Assembly (NCBI GenBank): GCA_015680685.1
Contig: MNCI01023708.1
Location: forward strand, 234,486-267,740
DNA from: Gnetum montanum
Lineage: Eukaryota > Streptophyta > Gnetopsida > Gnetales > Gnetaceae
DNA: 33,255 bases
Direction: 5' to 3'
The notes under the pieces are model-generated. The model was not told the origin of the DNA. It saw only the letters and a list, made by a program, of their open reading frames with translations, and did not search any database. Shown in pieces: positions 1-10,669 of this stretch. Position numbers and translations under genes: made by a program. Position 1 is the stretch's first letter. The number at the start of each line of letters is the position of its first letter.

Positions 1-1470
1 TTGAAAAGGGTGTGACTTCAAGGGAACTTGATGCTTTTGCGTTGGCCATTCTCTTGGGTGCTTGGATGTTTTCTTTTTGAGTTTTCTTGCTGTTTCGATG
101 TTACCCAATTATCGGAAGCTGAGACAATAAAAATAAGAAGTCTTTGCATGGTGCGGTTCTCACACATAAAAACACAAAACACAAAAAAAAAGTGAGAATT
201 CAAAGCACACCCCTTAGACAAAATAATTTCTTGGGCTACAGCACTAGTTATGGAACTAAAAATGTTTCCTCTAACTAAGGCCCTTCTCGCTTCCCATTCT
301 CTCCTCCTTGTTTCGTCGGAATGGTGGTGGCTCTTGAGGGAAGCATTCTTGTTATTCAAGGGGATGGATTAGCTTAATGCATTGAAGTCACTGGACGTGG
401 TTGGTTTGAGGCCGGAGTTGGAATAAGATTTGCCAAGTCACATTAATCATGAAACACACAAGGGGTTGTTCACAACCTTGTTCTTGAGATTCCATTCCAT
501 TCTCCTCTCTCCACCCTTCTCTCCATTGTTCACCTCATTGCCGGTTGTATCATTAATGTATATTTTGGTAGATACATTGTTTTCTTTTTGGTAAATTCTT
601 ATGGTTAAGACTTTAACTCTTGTTCCAAAGGACATTCCCAAAGCCTACGGACTCTTTGAATGTGGGTTTGTCAGGGCATTAAGGGCATGAGCCTACTTTG
701 GGGAGGACCCACTGACATTCCTATTTGGTGCATCCGTTAAATTATTTCCCTTAACATTTTTGCAATCTCTTTTATCTTGTTCATTTTCATCTTGACATCC
801 ATTTTATCGATGTCATAGTTGTCCCTTTTTATTTATCTTTCTTATTCCTTTTCTTTCTACATTCTAATGCTACCGGAGGTTCACGATTAGTCATGGGGGT
901 AGAGGGCCCGATTTTTCGATTTTCTTCTAGCCTTGATTTTTTTGATTTTTTCCTAACCCCTACACCTTTGGTAGTCATCATTAACATATCTTCAGATCCA
1001 TATCAGCCATACCACAACTCAGCCAATGGACTTTCACTGAAGCAAGGTATTAATTACATGATGATTCATTTACCCTTGCTAATATAAGATTGTGTTGTGT
1101 GTGCAGATGGCGACCATACAACTACGGATTGGATCTAGATGGAACGCTTGGAATGGAGTAGCGTTGAAGCAGCTATGCAAGGAGCAAGATCGATGATGCG
1201 TTTATGGATGGACAATGAAAGGCACAATCTTGGCATTGGCAAGAACAACACTTCTTTCTCTCTCTCTTTCTCTCAAGCTGCCAAGTGAGGCCTGATGTCA
1301 ATGTAATAAGGTGTTCACTCTTATTGTCATGAACACCAGTTTTGTCAAGTCTTGTAATGATGATCCATTCACATGTCACCCCATTAGTTTCCATTGAGTT
1401 AATAATCCCATACCTTCCCGATGTTATTGTAAAGAACTCGAGGACGAGTTTTCATTTAGTTATGGGGGTA
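1..1470 (+). mobile_element. Element D: 3' internal non-coding tail of an Athila-like LTR retrotransposon
   Basis: This stretch aligns base by base with 22075-23551, the region between pol and the 3' LTR of element A, starting with the shared phrase AAAGGGTGTGACTTCAAGGG. It lies directly before an LTR of the same family, so it is the 3' end of an element whose gag and pol lie left of the window. No long frame is shared between the D and A copies, and short frames here are not conserved, so I see no env-like gene. Two conserved landmarks are a PPT-like motif at 891-905 and an acceptor-like GTGTGTGCAGATGGCG near 1098-1113. Basis: similarity seen in the sequence; family assignment by comparison with A and B. 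Confidence 0.85.
1461..1470 (+). other. Polypurine tract of element D
   Basis: The TATGGGGGTA run abuts the first TG of the LTR. The equivalent position in A (23541-23551) and, reversed, in C (just right of 27672) carries the same G-run. This is the expected place for the plus-strand primer of reverse transcription. Confidence 0.7.
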
Positions 1471-2340
1471 TGATGGGACGCGATATCGCGTCTTCCCCTA
1501 CGATATCGCGTACGCGATATCGCGGTGTGTCGTCACATCTATAAATAAGAGGCAGCTCTCCCTTGTTTTCTCATCCTAGGCTAGAAGTAGGGAAACTCTG
1601 GCAGATTGATCACTCCAAAGATAGAATATTTTCCATGTGCCCGCAGTAGGAGTCCTAAAGTGAACGGATCTCTATTCGAGCAACACTGTACCTGAACACA
1701 AGTTGTGTACGGCAATAAAGATGAACTTCCTAGATAAACCTTGTAGTGCATGGAATAGGATTTTATTTAATGTTATTTATTGCTTTCCTTCTCAACCCTT
1801 ATCTCCTAGTAACGCGGAATGAGTACGACTTGATTACGAGCATTTAAGGATGTGTACGGATAATCAAGGAACGGATGCTCATCGCACTTAGGCTAGATTA
1901 GATTCTCTCAACCCTTTCCTCCTAGTTAAGTACCTCAGTACGACCACTTAGAGCACGTGTGTTAAGCATGGTGATCCCAGTAACGATTAGCATTTGGTAG
2001 CCACGGTTACATCGGTTCAGGGTGTGTACGGTAAGTGGGAACGGATGCTGACGCTAGGTAGTTTAGACTTAGTTCATTAGTTAGAGTTAGTTAGTTTCTT
2101 CAACCCTTCACCTCAATAGCATAGGAGACACAAAGACATAAAAAGACATAAAAATCATATACCTCGGACTTACTTAACCATACACCATGACAACTACAAG
2201 TAAATCTGGGAAGACAACGAATGATTAACCCTAAGTGTTCCATGGGGCGTGTAGGCACTTAGTCTGCGGAGTTCGACTGGATCGCATGTGCTACGCTCGT
2301 ATTCGTATGGTTGAGTGTAGGGGTATCTCACCACTCATCA
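1471..2340 (+). repeat. 3' LTR of element D (870 bp)
   Basis: The LTR begins TGATGGGACGCGATATCGCG and ends CACTCATCA, the TGATG...CATCA termini shared by the LTRs at 9817, 14787, 23552 and (reversed) 26841. A promoter TATAAATA lies at 1540-1547 and a poly(A) signal AATAAA at 1714-1719, 174 bases downstream, the same spacing as in the sister LTRs. Three GCGATATCGC-type palindromes lie between the LTR start and the TATA box. The sequence after 2340 has no primer binding site, so this is the 3' LTR and 2341 onward is flanking DNA. The matching 5' LTR is outside the window, so the target duplication (perhaps CTAGA) cannot be checked. Confidence 0.9.
1540..1547 (+). promoter_or_regulatory. TATA box, LTR D
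   Basis: TATAAATA followed by AGAGGCAG; same context (ATAAATAAGAGGCA) as in LTRs of A and, reversed, C. It is preceded by GCGATATCGC palindromes at 1482-1527. Confidence 0.7.
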
Positions 2341-2845
2341 CTAGAATATTCAAATATTTATCATCTAACTACTATTGAGAAATAGCAAATCTTTAGCCTT
2401 GTCCATTTCCAAATTATATCCCAAGCTCCAAAGGTTCAGTTAGAGATTAATTAGTTAATTCATCTTGTGCAACAATGGTTCAAATTTATGAGCGATAGAG
2501 GCTCTAATGCAAGTAACCTTACTTCGCATAATTCTCTGCAAGGGAGCTCTTCTTTTTAATTCTTGATATCATCTACTTCCTTTTATTCTTTCTTCATTCT
2601 ACTTATACTACTAATTATAGTCAGTCTTTGGTGAAAAGTAAATTTTCAAAAGGGTGCTTCTTTCTTTTGTTATTAGCTCGATTATAAGAATGAATTCTTA
2701 CGTAGCCATCCCCAAATCCATTAATTCTTTCCTATCATGTTATTTGTATATGTTCTATCAGATTATCTAGTTTGTCAGATGCTAGATGTGTATTTGTTGC
2801 TTTATTTTGAATAATAAAATTGTTTTTTTTTTAGGTTTGACACAC
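2341..2845. other. AT-rich flanking sequence without recognisable gene
   Basis: DNA downstream of element D. It is AT-rich with no reading frame that resembles a known family and no clear element ends. I see nothing further in it. Confidence 0.5.
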
Positions 2846-2930
2846 TTCCAATTGTATATTTCAATAATAACCTATTGTTGGAACCTAAAATAATTTCATT
2901 AAGTACACCTATATATAAAACCAACATAAT
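2846..2930 (+). repeat. Imperfect direct repeat, left copy
   Basis: The sequence around TTTCAATAATAACCTATTG resembles 3127-3212 (TTTCAATAACAATGTATTAT) over roughly 80 bases at an estimated 70 percent identity. The two copies bracket the SINE candidate. The repeat predates or is independent of the SINE, since the SINE's own 10-bp duplication lies between them. Confidence 0.45.
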
Positions 2931-2958
2931 GAATAAGTATAGTTTTAACAATTTTGGG

Positions 2959-2968
2959 CATAATGCTT
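2959..2968. repeat. Left target-site duplication of SINE candidate
   Basis: CATAATGCTT, repeated exactly at 3115-3124 on the other side of the candidate SINE. Confidence 0.55.
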
Positions 2969-3114
2969 GTGCATGAGTTGTTGGCCAGTTGGTTAGCACA
3001 CATTGCTTTGCACTTGAGCATCTTAAAAACCTTGTACTGACATCTTGAGCATGCTAGCCTAGAGGCATTATTCCAAGCACATGAATTCACCGTGCCCTTA
3101 AAAAAATTTGTTTA
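2969..3114 (+). mobile_element. Candidate tRNA-derived SINE (146 bp)
   Basis: A 146-bp segment lies between two exact copies of CATAATGCTT. Near its 5' end, TGGCCAGTTGGTTAGCAC (2982-2999) resembles the D-arm and A box of a tRNA. A weaker B-box-like ATTCCAAGC lies near 3070. The 3' end is A/T-rich (TTAAAAAAATTTG), as expected of a reverse-transcribed insert. A short internal duplication (CTTGAGCAT twice, about 32 bases apart) widens the A-to-B box spacing beyond normal, so RNA polymerase III activity is unlikely now. Seen: duplications, A-box-like motif, A-rich tail. Inferred: SINE identity. It could instead be a chance short repeat in AT-rich DNA. Confidence 0.5.
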
Positions 3115-3124
3115 CATAATGCTT
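3115..3124. repeat. Right target-site duplication of SINE candidate
   Basis: CATAATGCTT, identical to 2959-2968. Confidence 0.55.
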
Positions 3125-3126
3125 AT

Positions 3127-3212
3127 ATGTTTCAATAACAATGTATTATCGAAACTTGAAATAGTTTGATCAAGAACACATAGGACATATAACAAATATA
3201 ATGTTATAAAAG
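3127..3212 (+). repeat. Imperfect direct repeat, right copy
   Basis: Partner of 2846-2930. It follows the SINE candidate directly. No coding content is seen. Confidence 0.45.
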
Positions 3213-3336
3213 AATTATAGAGGAATACAGCAATGCTACACTACCATTTAGAGTCAAACATGTGACGTGAGGCTAATGAAAACTCTAGATTTTGTAAGCC
3301 AAGTATTTCAAGTTTTGTCCATCTTCTATCATTTCA

Positions 3337-4020
3337 TTGATATTATGTGCAATCCCACCAAATTCAGTAGGCAATCCTTCAAGTGGAATCACTGCTTCTT
3401 TGCTATTCTACAAATTACATGATGATTTATATGAATCTATTACTCAGGAAATATTTGAAAGGTATGGTTTCGTAAAATTTCTAGGTTATTTACCTAATTT
3501 CTCAAGTTTTTGGAGTCATTTAAATTTAGTTTAGAAAGATTAAGATTTAGATGCTATCTATGCTTATTATTTGTTAAACTTATTTTTGCTGGTAGAATTT
3601 GTTAAATGTGAAAATGGTTTGTAAGGCCCTTGATATAGGTGTTTTTAATTATTGTCATGCCTTATTGATTATTTAAAAGGGAACTCCCTCTTTTAATCCA
3701 ACATCTTTTGAATTTTGAAGGATTCTTTATTTCTTTTGAATTGTTAAATCTTCCATTAATTTTTGAAAAACTTAAAAGGCATATTGTCTTTTAAATTGGG
3801 CCAATTAAGCATTATGAAATCCTAGTCATAGCTAGTGGTTTTCATAGAATTTGATATATGATTAAAGTGGGTCTTGATTCACTTAAGCAAGAAACATTTC
3901 TGCGTGCTGGAAAAATTGATTATGTATAGAAGGTTGTTTATTACAATCTTCCAAAGTCATGTCGCTATTGTTATCGAGAGGGTTATTTATTTGATTCATG
4001 TCCTTTTATGCTATAAGAAA
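3337..4020 (+). pseudogene. LINE ORF1 remnant with degenerate zinc knuckle
   Basis: ORF1 of plant LINEs encodes an RNA-binding protein with a C-terminal CCHC knuckle. The relic retains a 65-codon stretch at the start (3337-3534) containing a KFLGYLPNF segment. At 3960-4001 it has cysteines in the spacing C-x2-C-x4-Y-x4-C, where the tyrosine codon TAT replaces an expected histidine CAT. Several stops lie between, for example TAG where a glutamine or tryptophan is likely. Assignment comes from the knuckle and its position before the endonuclease; the N-terminal similarity is weak. Confidence 0.6.
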
Positions 4021-4499
4021 AAGGCTATGCAAGTATGCTAGCAACAAGCTAGTGAAAATTCTACTAAGGTTTCTTCTACAAATGTTATAAATTCTACTAT
4101 GGTTTTTTCTACAGATGCTTGAAATCCTATGATAAATTTTTCTATTAACATTTCAATAGTTAGTCCACCTTTTTCCTTTATTCTTGTTCAATAGAATGTA
4201 CCTATAAGGAAGGTTTTGATCAAATCGGCTTCAAAGAAATATTCAATAATTAAGGAGAAACAAATCTACATTCCTAAGATCTCATAGAAACCTATTATTG
4301 ATTCAGATGTTTTTTGAATGGTTATTTATAATAAAAAATGTTGTGAAAGTATACCTATTAGTGAATATATATCAAATCTTTAGAATGGTCAACATTTAAG
4401 ATATTTTAATTAACAATAATTTGTTTGTAGCTATTGGTCAAGATATGGAGATAATATCTTTTGATAATGTTGATTCTATTGATAGGGCAAGGGCCTCCT

Positions 4500-5240
4500 T
4501 GCCCTTCACCCAATATTAATCTTTCCATGGAATATCCAAGGTGTTACTCATAGAATTTGGACAAAAGTTATTGATGCTTTTATTTGTGTATGATATTTAG
4601 TTCTTGCTTTCATTCTTTTTTAAGAGACTAAAATTTCCAATTTGGATATAGTCATGGCTGGTAACAGTATTCTTCATGATTCTATAGTGTTATTTACTAA
4701 TCATAATATTTGTTAAGGTGGTGCAACTCTCATTATTAATTATTTTTGGTCTAAGAAATTCTCTCATGATAGAGATAATTCTACAGTCTAGGCAATTCTT
4801 TAAGGTCTTTCAGGCCCTTTTGGTATTTACAATATTTATGCTTCTCCTACTTTTCTAGATAGAATTGTTCTTTGGTAGCTTCCTCCTCAAATTTTACATA
4901 GCATTTCTTGGTTTTTTAGTGGTGATTTAATATGATTGAAATTTCTTATAATAAAATTGGTGGAGCTTCTTCTTAGCTTGCAAGCCATGAGCTTTCTATT
5001 TGGTGTGATCTTAAGAAATAATTTTGTTTATCTAATGCTGTTAGATCAAATGTTTGTTGTAATGATTGGTTTACCAAGTCTAACCTCCATGAATATAATA
5101 ATAAAATTTTTGCAAGACTTGACCAATTTTATTTTTTCAATTATTCTTCTTGGTTTTGTGATGGAAAGATTATAATTCCAAGAGATGTAAGTCTTTCAAA
5201 CCATTTTCTAGTTTCTCTTAATTTAGAATTTGGTATTAAA
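4500..5240 (+). pseudogene. LINE ORF2 endonuclease remnant
   Basis: Translation near 4521 gives FPWNIQGVTH, matching the WNxxG start of the apurinic-type endonuclease of plant LINEs. About 35 codons later, ETKISNLD follows a TAA that replaces the glutamine of the usual QETK. Near 4915, FFSGDLI resembles the GDFN segment. This domain nicks target DNA to prime reverse transcription. The catalytic glutamine codon is destroyed and several other stops are present. Confidence 0.65.
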
Positions 5241-5879
5241 TATCCAATTTGACAATATGAGCTTTTTCATATGAATGCATCTTTATTTCTTACTCCTAGA
5301 AAAGATATTTTGATGTTTTCATGGAATGTAAAAATGAGCTCCCTTAGTAAATCAAGTTGGATTGATTAATGGTTGTGTGTTATATATCATGTTCATAATT
5401 TTTCCTAGTGATTGGATAAGTAATATGCTAGGAGAGAAAAGATGACTAAGAAAAAAAATCTATGATGAAATTTAATAGATCAACACTATAATACAAAATG
5501 ATCCCTTTAATATTATTTTTCAATAACAACTTGCTTATATTCACTCAGTCAACCAAAAATGAAATATGCATAATGTTAAGAGTGCTCTCATCAAGAGTCA
5601 TCTCAACTAGTTAAAAGTAAAGGGAGAATCATGCAGGGAATTTTGTAAATTCTTGAAAGGTAAATGTAGTTTACCTATTATTAACTTCATAGAAGTGTAT
5701 GATCAAATTAGATCTAATCCTTTTATTATCAATGGTTTTCTTGAAAGATATTTTAATTTATATTTATTTCAAAGGGTTTTGATCATGAAGAGTTTCTCTC
5801 TAATTATGATCATTTATCTAATATTGTTTATTGCAGCCATAGACATATTTTAATAAGATATCTCTCTTACTGATATTAA

Positions 5880-6720
5880 GATACAGTGTTTAGCATGACT
5901 AATGATAACGCTCTAGGTTGCAAAGGAGTTCCCATTGAATTTTTTAAAAAATCATTAGAATATTGTTGGTATGGACCTTTTATATGTTTTTGTAAAAACC
6001 ATTAAATAATGTTCTCTTGATCAAAAGCTGAATAGAGAAGTCATTAGACTTATTCTTAAGGAAGGTGATCTTTCCCACATTGGTAATTAACATCATATTA
6101 CTCTTTTGAATTTTGTTTATATAATTTAGTTAAATGTCTTGCTAAAAGATTAAAACTGATTATTTCTTAGTTAGTTGCTCTAGTGCAAACTAGCTTTGTT
6201 GAAGGTAGATATATTCTGGACAATGTTGTTATAGCTTGAGAGGATATGCAGTGGGTTGAGGATTCCAATTAAGACATTACATTTTGGAAGCTTGATTATG
6301 CTAAAGCATATGATAAAATTGAATAACAGTTTATTATTGCTTGTCTTTGCAAATATGATTTTAAAGAAAAATTTATTGGAAGAGTAGAGAGTTTGTTTGC
6401 AAATGCTAATGCACTTGTGGCTACAAATGTTAGAACTATCTAATAGTTTTAAGCTTGAATGCTCAGTTAGGAAAGGTTGTCCTCTTATATTTTATCTCTT
6501 CATCCTCGCTATAGATTTTTTATATCATGTTATACAGAAGGACTAGAAACATAATTTGCTACAAGGCATCTTTATTGAAAATAATGTTCCTACTTTATTA
6601 AATATGCATTTGGTAGATGAATTCATTTTTATGATAAAAAATAACAAAGCTATTGCAATTTTTTTTAATATTAAAGACATTCCTAAAACTATTAGGCTCT
6701 TAGATTAATTAGTTTAAATC
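5880..6720 (+). pseudogene. LINE ORF2 reverse transcriptase remnant
   Basis: Around 6282 the frame reads KLDYAKAYDKIE followed by TAA, the LINE motif FDxxKAYDxxxW with tryptophan lost. Near 6473, RKGCPLIFYLFILAID matches the R-x-G-x-P-LSPxLFxLxxD block. Near 6606, HLVDEFIF stands where FADD would be, so the second catalytic aspartate is now glutamate. Blocks appear in the right order and spacing for a non-LTR reverse transcriptase. Confidence 0.75.
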
Positions 6721-7094
6721 TTCTATTTTTTGCAATAAGGAACATCAAGACTGGGCTTTGTCTAAAGCTTGGCATTTTCTACAAAAGTAAGATGTTTTAA
6801 AATTTTTATGTATTCCTTTTTCCTTTGTTGGATCTTAAAAAGCTTTATGAGGTGTTATAGTGAAGAAAATTGAACAAAAACTTATTAAGTAGAAGGATAA
6901 TAAGCTTTTAAGAGTTGGTAAGTTTATTGTTTGTAAACACATCATTTAAGCTACTCATGTGTATTATTCATCATGTTGGGCTCCTAGTATTTCTACATAT
7001 CATCACATTTACCATCTTATGCAAAATTTCATTTGCAATAGTAGCCATTTTAGAAAATAATTTTGCCTTATTACTTGGGACATTTGCACTTCTC

Positions 7095-8060
7095 ACAAAG
7101 AGGATGGTGAATTAGGATTGATGAATTATTATAAGTATGGTATTGTTTTATGTGCCAAGTGGATGGTCAAATGCTTATCTAGTGGAGGGTCTTGGAAGCT
7201 TTTTTTTTTCATAAATGCATTTAGATGGATAAGCCTAGAGGTAGTGATTATTGGAAAGATATTGCTTTTTTTTTTTTTAATTGGATTCTTTTTTCCAAAA
7301 GGTATTACTATATTAGGTTCTATTGTTATAAAGCATATTTGAAAGACTTAGAGTTTCATTAATGATTTTTGAAACTTCAATAATATTACTATTTATGCCT
7401 CTATGCTTGATAAGATTTCTCCTTGGTGGTTTCCTATTAATAATGAACCATTGGCTATTAAGCATCAATGTATTTGTAGTATATGGTGTAATCTTGGAAT
7501 TTCCTTCCTTTCATCTCTTCACAAGCATAATCACTTAATTACTTAGTTTGAGTGTCAAAGTCTCTATGTCATTAATGTTTTTAAAAAGACTACATTTTTT
7601 GATCTTTTTGATAGTTTGGATAGAAGTGTAACTATTCAAGATTTTCATAATGGTTTTCTTGATTTTTATTAAATTAATAACCATCATATTTTTCTATATC
7701 GGCCCAAGATTGTGTATACTCTTATTAGTTCTAATACTAATATTTGGCCAAGATTCAATTATCTTTGAAAGATTAATCACAATGTGCAGTTATGGAAGCA
7801 ACGAATTCAGAAGACATGGAATGCCACTACTCCTTCAAAAATTAGATATTTTTTATGTATTAAATTTATCAAGGTTTACCAATTGGTATCTAGTGTTATC
7901 ATTTCGATGTTCATGACCCAAGATGTCCCATCTACACTATAGAAGATACATTCATCTATTGTTCTTTGACTTGTCCCCTTGCTCATAGTTCTTGAACTTG
8001 GTGTACCAAATATCTATATGATTTTCAACCAAGATTAGATGAAATTTTATTCTTTATATC
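7095..8060 (+). pseudogene. LINE ORF2 C-terminal region with zf-RVT-like motif
   Basis: Starting at about 7098 the frame reads DGELGLMNYYKYGIVLCAKW, the GGLG...N...LLAKW block that follows the reverse transcriptase in plant LINEs. From 7785 the relic reads LWKQRIQKTWNATTPSKIRY, and at about 7914-8030 come cysteines in the zf-RVT-like order (DPRCPIY, then TFIYCSLTCPLAHSS, then a stop and TWCTKYL). The same block is present on the minus strand near 9110-9210 in the second LINE copy, so it belongs to the element. Confidence 0.7.
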
Positions 8061-8430
8061 ATCTGAAAATTTTGATGTAATATGATTTTTCATAGAGATT
8101 CTCTAGCTAAGTTTCTTCCATTATGAGTTCAAGGTGACATTATTCAATAGTTAATGCTTTAGTTAAATTTCAAAATGTTTCTCTCTTTAATTTTTCTTTT
8201 TTTATAATAGAAAGCCTTAAGTAGAAAGTAAAAACCCATTTGGGTGCTTCTAAATAAGGGCAAAAGTTGATTCTTTTCAGATCCTAAACAAGAGGTTTTT
8301 CAAATTAGTTGTAAGGATGAAAACTTGAAAAGACATTCCTAAAACTATTAGGCCTTTCCTTTTTTGTTTTCGAGTGTCTTCTCTACTTTTATGCTTTTGT
8401 ACTATGACTTTATATATATATTAGGATCCC

Positions 8431-8514
8431 ACACTCCCAAACTTGTGACTTTCACATCACAAATTACACAATCTAACTACATAAGCAATGCCTATTTATT
8501 TGAGAGTAGCATAT
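8431..8514. other. Short spacer between two tail-to-tail LINE copies
   Basis: About 80 bases separate the end of similarity of the plus LINE from that of the inverted LINE. Both tails end near an ATATATTAGGAT- or TTTTTTAGGAT-like phrase, read on their own strands. No gene is seen. Confidence 0.4.
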
Positions 8515-9816
8515 TAGGTGTCACATCCTAAAAAATAAATATATTAAAAATCAAAATTCATATTCAGAGTAAAAAAGTAAAGAAGGAGAGGAGAAACTCC
8601 AAAATAACAAGAAGGAAAGCCCCAATCATTTTTTAAATGTCTTTTTAGGTTTTCATTCTTATAACTAATCTTGAAAGATCTTCCCTCTAGGGTAGGAAAA
8701 GGATTAGACCTTTCCCTTGTTCAAAAGCATGTTAATGGGTTTTCACTTCCTACTAAAGGCTTCTTATTAATATAAAATCAAACTATAAAGAGAAACATTT
8801 AGAAATTTTGCTAAAGCATGAGTTGTTGAATGATGTAACCTTGAATTGACAAAGGAGGAAAATTAGCTATAGAATCTCTATGAAAAATCACATTACATCA
8901 AAACTTCTAGATGGCATAAAGAATAAGAAGGTGAAAGTAATGCCAACTATGAAGTAGAAATCTTTAAGGTTGAGGAGTTTCATTAAATAAAAATTCATAT
9001 AATCTTGGTTGAAAACCATGTAAATACTTGCTACACTAAGTTCAAGAGCTACAAGCAAGGGGACAAGTTAAAAAACAATGGACAAATGTGTCTTCCATGT
9101 TAGAGATAGGACATCTTGGGTCATGAACTTCAAAATGAGTGTCAAATACCAGTAGGAAAACCTTAATGAATCAAATACCTCATAAAATGTCTAATTTTTG
9201 AAGAAGTAGTGGCATTCCATATCTTTTGAATTCATTACATCCATAACTACACATTGTGATTAACCTTCTAAAGATAATTGAATCTTAGCCAAATATTAGT
9301 ATTAGAACTAATATGAGTATACACAATCTTGGACCAATATGGAAAAACATGATTCCCATTAATCCAAGAAAAATAAAAAAATCCATTATCAGAATCTTGA
9401 ATAGCTGCACTTCTATCCAAACTATCCAAAAGATCAAAAAATGTAAACTTTTAGAAACATTAATGCCATAAAAAATTTGACACTTAGACTAAGTAATCTA
9501 GCAATTATGCTTGTAAAGAGATGAAAGGGAAGAAATGTCAAGCTTACACAATGTATTACAAATGCATGAATGCTTAATACCCCATGGTTCATTATTAATG
9601 AGAATCCACTAAGGAGAAATCTTATCAAGCATAGATGTAGAAATAGTAATATTATTGACGTTTCAAAAATCATCGATAAAACTCCAAGCCTTCCAAATGT
9701 TCTTTATGATAATAGAACTTGATATAATAATACCTTTTTCAAAAAGGATCTAATTAAAAAAATGATTATCTCTTTAGTAATTACTACCTCTAGGCTTACC
9801 CATCTAAATGCGCTTG
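8515..9816 (-). mobile_element. Minus-strand 3' part of a second LINE copy
   Basis: The reverse complement of this block matches 7211-8430 over its whole length: the AAATGCATTTAGATGG phrase, the APSK-IRY segment, the zf-RVT-like cysteines (9110-9210 region) and the 3' untranslated tail. It is a copy of the same LINE, truncated at 9816 by the insertion of element B. Its 5' part must lie beyond B's missing 3' LTR or be lost. Together with the plus copy it forms a roughly 1.1-kb imperfect inverted repeat. Confidence 0.8.
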
Positions 9817-10668
9817 TGATGAGTTATGTTTTCTTGGGTTTTGTTGATGCGACCACATCAATGTGGGATTTGATGCATTGACATGGCCTCATTGATGCAG
9901 TGTCTATTTTTACCTATAAATACGCACTCACCCACTATGTTTATGGCATCTTTGGTCATAATTGTAGTGGAGCTCTTGTAGTTTTTTTGCTTGAAAGTTA
10001 GAATATTTTTTCTAAGTGCCCATAGTAGGAGTTAACGAGTGTACGGATCTTTATTTGAGCACTATTATACCTAAGCACAGTAGTGTGTGCAGTAATAAAG
10101 AAGAGCTTTTTGATAAACCTTGTAGCACTTTGAAATAGATTAATTGTTTATTTATGAATTTAATGTTTTATGCAACTTTCTTTAATGCCTTACGTAATTA
10201 AGCTAAATTAAATAGCAATTAATTAAGCACATAAGTACGACCACTTTGAACATACACTTGGCACTTGGTTATCCTAGTAATGCTTAACATTTGGTAACTT
10301 AGTAGCATTCAATGTGTTCAGGATGTGTAGGACAAGTAGGAACATATGCTTATGTTAGGATTAGCTAGGTGTAGCTAGTTAGATTTAATTAGCAATTTAA
10401 TTATTTGATTTTATACATTATTCTTTACCCTTAGGTGACTTAAAGTATAAAACGTAAAAATGATAAAAATCATATGCCTTAGTTACACTTAACCATACCT
10501 TTGCATTTCATAAGTGTAATTGGGAAGACAATGACTGCAATGGTTAGTTTCACTTTCTAGAGACTAGTGTACTCGAAGGCTATTATAAGTCCACAGAATT
10601 TGATCAGATTGCACATGAATGTTTACTGATTCCTATGGTTGGGTGTAGGGTCTACTCAATGCTCATCA
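9817..10668 (+). repeat. 5' LTR of element B (852 bp)
   Basis: The LTR starts TGATGAGTTATG and ends GCTCATCA. It is followed by one T and a primer binding site, which fixes it as the 5' LTR. TATAAATA is at 9915-9922 and AATAAA at 10094-10099. The phrase GTAGGAGTTAACGAGTGTACGG and the later GGATGTGTA...CAAGTAGGAAC segment match the D and A LTRs. The GCGATATCGC palindromes of the sister LTRs have decayed to GATGCGACCACATC-like remnants. The five bases before it are GCTTG. The partner 3' LTR is not in the window. Confidence 0.88.
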
Positions 10669-10669
10669 T

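Larger units (their letters stand above)
3330..8430 (+). mobile_element. Plus-strand L1-type LINE relic
   Basis: Broken reading frames occur in the order expected of a plant L1-type LINE: ORF1 with a zinc knuckle (3960-4001), an endonuclease start near 4521, a reverse transcriptase around 6282-6720, a GLG-type segment near 7098 and a terminal zf-RVT-like cysteine motif near 7914-8040. Many stops and frameshifts interrupt the frames, and the DNA is very AT-rich. The 5' limit is uncertain. The 3' limit is taken from where similarity to the inverted copy at 8515-9816 stops. No long A tail is visible. It could not move now. Confidence 0.8.

Noticed and set aside
18-359. Minus-strand 113-codon frame, with a similar short frame at 22227-22454
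   Set aside because: Both lie in the shared post-pol non-coding region; only a short phrase (SKGCALNSHFFF) is common and lengths and frames differ. Treated as shadows of repeated DNA.
2982-2999. A genuine tRNA gene at the A-box-like TGGCCAGTTGGTTAGC
   Set aside because: No acceptor stem, anticodon arm or proper B box at tRNA spacing; better seen as a SINE-type remnant.
7258-7300. T-rich run as the poly(A) tail of an inverted insert
   Set aside because: It lies inside the LINE ORF2 similarity and the second LINE copy has the same T-rich segment, so it belongs to the element.
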